The position numbers and the translations under genes were made by a program. The notes beneath the pieces are model-generated. The model worked only from the letters and a program-made list of their open reading frames with translations, made no database searches and had not been told where the DNA came from. A stretch of DNA of 7,269 nt, from the NCBI GenBank assembly GCA_014804225.1, contig JAAVAF010000090.1, forward strand, positions 1-7,269, given 5' to 3'. Positions 4,181-7,269 of this stretch are shown here, one piece after another. Source of the DNA: Lachnospiraceae bacterium. GTDB lineage: Bacteria; Bacillota; Clostridia; Lachnospirales; Lachnospiraceae. How positions within the stretch are numbered: position 1 is the first letter of the stretch; each line of letters begins with the position of its first letter.

Positions 4181-5170
4181 TTAAAACACATACAACATAT
4201 CAAGCGTCCTGAGCGCCTTGAAATCACCTTTCATTTTCATCGAACCCGCCATAAACGCCCTTTGAAATGTCATGCGTCCCTGTACAATCTCATTCATCAC
4301 ATCGGAGGAAAGCTGCAGCTCCACATCAAAGTTATTGCTGTCACCATAAAAGCACTCCATTTCCGTGTGATCAACCTTGACAATCAGCGGCTTTTTCGCC
4401 TCGGGAAGATTGAATTTGTACACTGCCCGAAAGCCTGCCTGCGGATGAAAATGATCCCTTAAATCCTGTAAAAACATGGTGCTGTCAAATTCTCCCGATA
4501 CTCCCATCAAATCTTTGAACATACTCGCAAGTTCCTGAATATCCTCTTTTTGCTTCTGCACATAAAAGTCGTCGCTTGCAAGCTCGGAGAGCTGCTCTGC
4601 CTCTTGCGGCGTCAAATTCAGGCTCTGCGTGAACGATACCTTCTGTTTGATTGCCTGATTGCTGCATGGGAACACTGCCGTCTTTTGATTGATGGAACGA
4701 TATAAATCCTCCGTGCGTTTTTCGATTACTCTCGCATAACTTGGATCTTGCTCCAATTCCGACACATCCGCAATATATCCACTAATTCCCATTATGGGAA
4801 GTCCGCCCAAAAGTTCCCATGCATCCATAAGGCTCATCATCGCGTCGCGCTCGCCATAGGTGGTCGACATGACAATCGGGCACATATATATTTTTGCAAT
4901 TTTCTCCTTATCGCCGTATAACCAGCACGAATCCAGAAACTGCTGCATCCAACCGCCGATGCCAAACCATTCCACCGTAGTTGCAAGAACGACACCGTCC
5001 GCATCTTTCAAAGTCTGCGGCAGTGTGACAATACTATTTTTAAATTCATATAAATCATAACGCTCCATCGTTACATTCAGCTCTTGCAACACCTCTTGCA
5101 TCTTATTGAGCACATACAACGTCGCATCTCCAATCAGTCCTCTTCCTCCATAATAAATATTAATTTTCAC
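4181..5170 (-). CDS. Flavodoxin-like NAD(P)H/FMN oxidoreductase fused to an SCP2-like domain
   Basis: A 329-residue two-domain cytoplasmic protein. Residues 1 to about 165 resemble the flavodoxin-fold, NADPH-dependent FMN reductase group: a first strand KINIYYGGRG in the phosphate-binding position, then ADGVVLATTVEWFGIGGWMQQFLD (split here by position: 57-80), and MSTTYGERDA (101-110). A helical linker (about 170-222) leads to a C-terminal domain (about 228-329) resembling SCP2 sterol-carrier proteins, ending in the characteristic GSMKMKGDFKALRTLDMLY. SCP2 folds bind hydrophobic ligands, so the fusion may act on a lipophilic substrate, but none is known to me. The start is GTG at 5170, placed after the strong GGGAGGAG ribosome binding site. 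It lies 23 bp after the rhomboid gene stop, so they are co-transcribed. Which cofactor it binds is unproven. Confidence 0.85.
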   Translation of the reverse strand: MKINIYYGGRGLIGDATLYVLNKMQEVLQELNVTMERYDLYEFKNSIVTLPQTLKDADGVVLATTVEWFGIGGWMQQFLDSCWLYGDKEKIAKIYMCPIVMSTTYGERDAMMSLMDAWELLGGLPIMGISGYIADVSELEQDPSYARVIEKRTEDLYRSINQKTAVFPCSNQAIKQKVSFTQSLNLTPQEAEQLSELASDDFYVQKQKEDIQELASMFKDLMGVSGEFDSTMFLQDLRDHFHPQAGFRAVYKFNLPEAKKPLIVKVDHTEMECFYGDSNNFDVELQLSSDVMNEIVQGRMTFQRAFMAGSMKMKGDFKALRTLDMLYVF

Positions 5171-5193
5171 TTATTTCTCCTCCCGTTTATCTA

Positions 5194-5835
5194 TCATTTT
5201 CGCCCTTGCAATCTCAATCTGCCACTGTCTATCACATACATCGCTGTCATAATCAGTACGCCAAAAACAAGTCCTCCGAAATGTGCCGCATTGTCAATCC
5301 CCTCCGACTGCATTCCGCTATACACCATATAAACAACCGCAAATATCATTCTTTTAATCGAAATTCCCTCATAATGTCCATCGTGGATAATAACAAGCAC
5401 CAACATCGCGCCGATTAGCCCAAAAATTGCGCCACTTGCTCCAATCGCAGTATAAAAATCCTGACTAAGCACAACATTGATCATAGAAAAAATACCGCCG
5501 CCAATTCCTGAAAGAAAATAAAGCAGCACAAATCTTACATGACCGATGACCCTCTCAAGCATCTCCCCAAGCGCTACAAGAAAAATCATATTACTCACAA
5601 TATGAGAGATACTGCCATGCATAAACATACTCGTGATAAATCTGTAATATTCCCCGTTTGACATCACACGCTCCGCGTTCATGCTTCCGATATTATAGAT
5701 CTCTTCCGCAAGTGTTTTATCATGATACATGACTCGCTCTGCATAGATACAACACAGATATACAAGTACATTAATCCCAAGAAGTACAAGCGTGACAATG
5801 CATTTTCGATATTGAAACGAATTCCTTTCCTCCAT
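5194..5835 (-). CDS. Rhomboid-family intramembrane serine protease
   Basis: A 213-residue polytopic membrane protease of family S54, which cleaves transmembrane segments inside the lipid bilayer with a Ser-His dyad. The nucleophile motif GASGAIFG places S134, and AAHFGG places the partner H185. HGSISHIVSN (73-82) supplies the HxxxN pair (H78, N82) that lines the oxyanion hole in characterised rhomboids. Six hydrophobic segments (about 12-31, 66-88, 101-119, 129-150, 161-175 and 183-202) match the minimal six-helix core, with no added cytoplasmic or tetratricopeptide domain. The ATG at 5835 follows GAGAAAGG. It is the first gene of a minus-strand operon with the flavodoxin-SCP2 and HIT genes and has its own promoter upstream. 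The protein substrate is unknown, and linkage to the downstream genes may be only transcriptional. Confidence 0.93.
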   Translation of the reverse strand: MEERNSFQYRKCIVTLVLLGINVLVYLCCIYAERVMYHDKTLAEEIYNIGSMNAERVMSNGEYYRFITSMFMHGSISHIVSNMIFLVALGEMLERVIGHVRFVLLYFLSGIGGGIFSMINVVLSQDFYTAIGASGAIFGLIGAMLVLVIIHDGHYEGISIKRMIFAVVYMVYSGMQSEGIDNAAHFGGLVFGVLIMTAMYVIDSGRLRLQGRK

Positions 5836-5899
5836 TTAATATCGCCTTTCTCTATCAGATATTTTTTCTATTTTTAAAAAATAAATTTGAGTTTTCTTA

Positions 5900-5929
5900 A
5901 TTATCGCATTATCTGTATTAAGTTGTCAA
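5900..5929 (-). promoter_or_regulatory. Promoter of the rhomboid operon
   Basis: On the minus strand, TTGACA (5924-5929, perfect) and GATAAT (5900-5905, five of six) are separated by 18 bp. The predicted start is near 5893, giving a leader of about 58 nt before the rhomboid ATG. It points away from the promoter at 5988-6016, with an A10 tract (5948-5957) between them. Confidence 0.65.
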
Positions 5930-5987
5930 TCTTGCAGTGAAATGTCGAAAAAAAAAATTATATACAATTTTTCCAACAATTGATAAG

Positions 5988-6016
5988 TTGACATAACTTT
6001 ATTCTACTGTTACACT
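5988..6016 (+). promoter_or_regulatory. Promoter of the secreted glucosaminidase-like gene
   Basis: TTGACA (5988-5993, perfect), a 17-bp spacer, and TACACT (6011-6016, four of six). The weak -10 is backed by an extended -10 element, TGT at 6008-6010. The gene's ATG is about 40 nt downstream of the predicted start, preceded by the AAAGGA ribosome binding site (6051-6056). Confidence 0.65.
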
Positions 6017-6063
6017 TTAATTGTCACACAACACGTTCATTTTATGTATGAAAGGATTAAACT

Positions 6064-7269
6064 ATGTTTCATAAAAAACGTTATCGCGCTTTATCACTTA
6101 TATTAAGCTTCACACTTTTTATCGGTGGTGTTCCGACGACGGTGAACGCTGCCGAATCATATGACGAAAATGACACAAATGTCATAAATGATGTTTCAGA
6201 AATAGATATTACACAAGAAGAAACGGAAGTTAAAATGGAATCCGAACCGGAAAAACAGACAGAGGCTGCTATCGAAACACAACCTGAAAAAGAGACAGAA
6301 GCTACGATAGAAACTGAACCTACTGCCGAAACACAGCCAATCCTTGAATCGGAAACAATTTTTGAAAACGAATCCGAAACAGTTTTCGAAAACGATAGCG
6401 AAACAATTTTCGAAAACGAATCGGAAACAACTTTAGAAAGCGAATCCGAATTGACATCAGACGCAGAACCAGAATCCGAAATGGATTTTAACGTTCCTAT
6501 TCAGGCTGCGATGGATGCCTTTAATAAACTCGCCGCAGAAAAACCTTTAATGTCGCTCTTATACCGCACAGAGACCTATGATGTGCGTCAAAGTCCCGCA
6601 TCGGACAAAACAGCCGCCACGATAAACAGCGGTCACACACTCTACATAAAATCGGTAGATATTTCGGAAGACGGCATCTGGTATGAAGCTTCATTTTGGC
6701 TGGGCGGTACAGAGTACAACGGCTATGTCGAATCCTACTATCTTGCCTATTCCGACGAGGACTGGATTAACTGGGAAACAGAATATGACATGAATGTCAT
6801 AATGCCCTACGCATTAAACGGCAGAATTGACACCTCCGATATTGAAATGTTTCCGGTATTTTATCGGGACAAGCTGACCGCATTAAAGGAGCTTCATCCA
6901 AACTGGATTTTTGTTCCGATGAACACAGGACTTGATTTTAATACCGTTGTTGCAAATGAAATGGGTGACAAAAGCCTGATCCAAAATACCACAAGCAACG
7001 CAGAAAAAGGCTGGGTTGGAAAACTCCACGGAGGCAGTTGGTATTATGCCACAAAAGATGCCGTTTCATATTATCTCGATCCGCTTAATTTCCTCACGGA
7101 AGGCTACATCTTCCAGTTTGAGCAGCTTACGTTTAACGGATCTTACCACACCGTATCGGCAATTCAGAGTTTTTTAAACGGTACTTTTATGAAAGGCAAT
7201 CTCCCCGATGATTCCAGCAAAACGTATGCACAGGCATTTTATGAAATCGGCAAAAGCAGAACCTTAAGC
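6064..7269 (+). CDS. Secreted cell-wall protein: repeat linker, SH3-like domain, glucosaminidase-type module (3' end missing)
   Basis: The frame is open for 402 codons from ATG 6064 to the window edge. Residues 1-29 form a signal peptide: HKKRYR basic start, hydrophobic LSLILSFTLFIGGV, probable cleavage after VNA. Residues 30 to about 145 are an acidic Glu/Thr/Ser linker holding tandem repeats. Residues about 165-237 look like a bacterial SH3 domain (LLYRTETYDVRQSPASDK and later GIWYEASFWLGG). From about 263 (FPVFYRDKLTALKELHPNWI) the sequence matches the region that precedes glucosaminidase catalytic domains in many clostridial wall hydrolases, including VPMNTGLDFNTVVANE and YYLDPLNFLTEGYIFQFEQL. 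The window stops near where the catalytic domain should begin, so N-acetylglucosaminidase activity is inferred. It is transcribed divergently from the rhomboid operon and likely acts in peptidoglycan remodelling outside the membrane. Confidence 0.88.
   Translation, partial: MFHKKRYRALSLILSFTLFIGGVPTTVNAAESYDENDTNVINDVSEIDITQEETEVKMESEPEKQTEAAIETQPEKETEATIETEPTAETQPILESETIFENESETVFENDSETIFENESETTLESESELTSDAEPESEMDFNVPIQAAMDAFNKLAAEKPLMSLLYRTETYDVRQSPASDKTAATINSGHTLYIKSVDISEDGIWYEASFWLGGTEYNGYVESYYLAYSDEDWINWETEYDMNVIMPYALNGRIDTSDIEMFPVFYRDKLTALKELHPNWIFVPMNTGLDFNTVVANEMGDKSLIQNTTSNAEKGWVGKLHGGSWYYATKDAVSYYLDPLNFLTEGYIFQFEQLTFNGSYHTVSAIQSFLNGTFMKGNLPDDSSKTYAQAFYEIGKSRTLS
6250..6321 (+). repeat. 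Two 36-bp tandem repeats in the linker-coding region
   Basis: Two adjacent 12-codon units (6250-6285 and 6286-6321) encode EKQTEAAIETQP and EKETEATIETEP. They have diverged at the nucleotide level but are clearly a duplication. They extend the acidic spacer between the signal peptide and the SH3-like domain. Confidence 0.8.
6346..6441 (+). repeat. Four 24-bp tandem repeats in the linker-coding region
   Basis: Four 8-codon units, at 6346, 6370, 6394 and 6418, encode ESETIFEN, ESETVFEN, DSETIFEN and ESETTLES; a degraded fifth (ESEL) starts at 6442. The core GAAACAnTTTTCGAAAAC is well kept between units 1 and 3, making this a candidate for slippage or recombination changing the linker length. 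Confidence 0.88.

Noticed and set aside
4055..4462. Plus-strand open frame of 135 codons spanning the junction of the HIT and flavodoxin-SCP2 genes
   Set aside because: It runs antisense across two well-supported genes and encodes a His/Arg-rich product typical of reverse-strand translation.
1..7269. tRNA/rRNA genes, insertion sequences, integrase or attachment sites
   Set aside because: I looked for cloverleaf-like segments, transposase motifs and flanking duplications and saw none. The sigma-like regulator hints at mobile-element ancestry but is not enough to call an element.

Overview
The window looks like the chromosome of a low-GC Gram-positive anaerobe of class Clostridia, probably Lachnospiraceae. 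The basis is AT-rich DNA, strong GGAGG/AAAGGAG ribosome binding sites, consensus sigma-A promoters, and protein types common in that group: a BlaI/BlaR1-like pair, a flavodoxin-SCP2 fusion, and a secreted SH3-plus-glucosaminidase protein. I assign the family by recognising protein types, not by a search.

Left third (1-2762, minus strand): a regulatory cluster. A promoter at 2734-2762 carrying dyads drives blaI (2272-2685) and an overlapping blaR1-like membrane metalloprotease gene (938-2275). The protease has an HEXXH site but no penicillin-binding sensor domain; it ends in a short Cys/His-rich tail instead. Next come a small sigma-region-4/ArpU-like regulator (450-821), four helically phased 11-bp repeats (358-401) beside a weak -35, a good -10, a leader hairpin, and the start of an unrecognised gene that runs off the left edge (1-233). 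No beta-lactamase gene is present. The order suggests a possible signalling cascade: membrane protease, then BlaI release, then the sigma-like regulator, then the repeat-bearing promoter. This cascade is a hypothesis.

Middle (2763-3660): a regulatory stretch with a perfect stem-loop, then a plus-strand hicAB toxin-antitoxin locus. Its promoter has perfect consensus hexamers. The toxin gene has been reduced to 31 codons by what looks like an in-frame internal deletion removing the catalytic centre, while the HicB antitoxin is intact. A terminator follows. A second, inverted copy of the terminator's 3' half faces it, as expected between convergent genes.

Right-middle (3699-5929, minus strand): a three-gene operon encoding a rhomboid intramembrane protease, a flavodoxin-like/SCP2 fusion protein and a HIT-family nucleotide hydrolase, with its promoter in the 228-bp divergent region.

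Right end (5988-7269, plus strand): promoter and first 402 codons of a secreted cell-wall protein. It has a signal peptide, a Glu/Thr/Ser-rich linker built from two families of tandem repeats, an SH3-like domain, and the start of a glucosaminidase-associated module cut by the window edge.

No tRNA, rRNA, CRISPR array or insertion sequence was seen.
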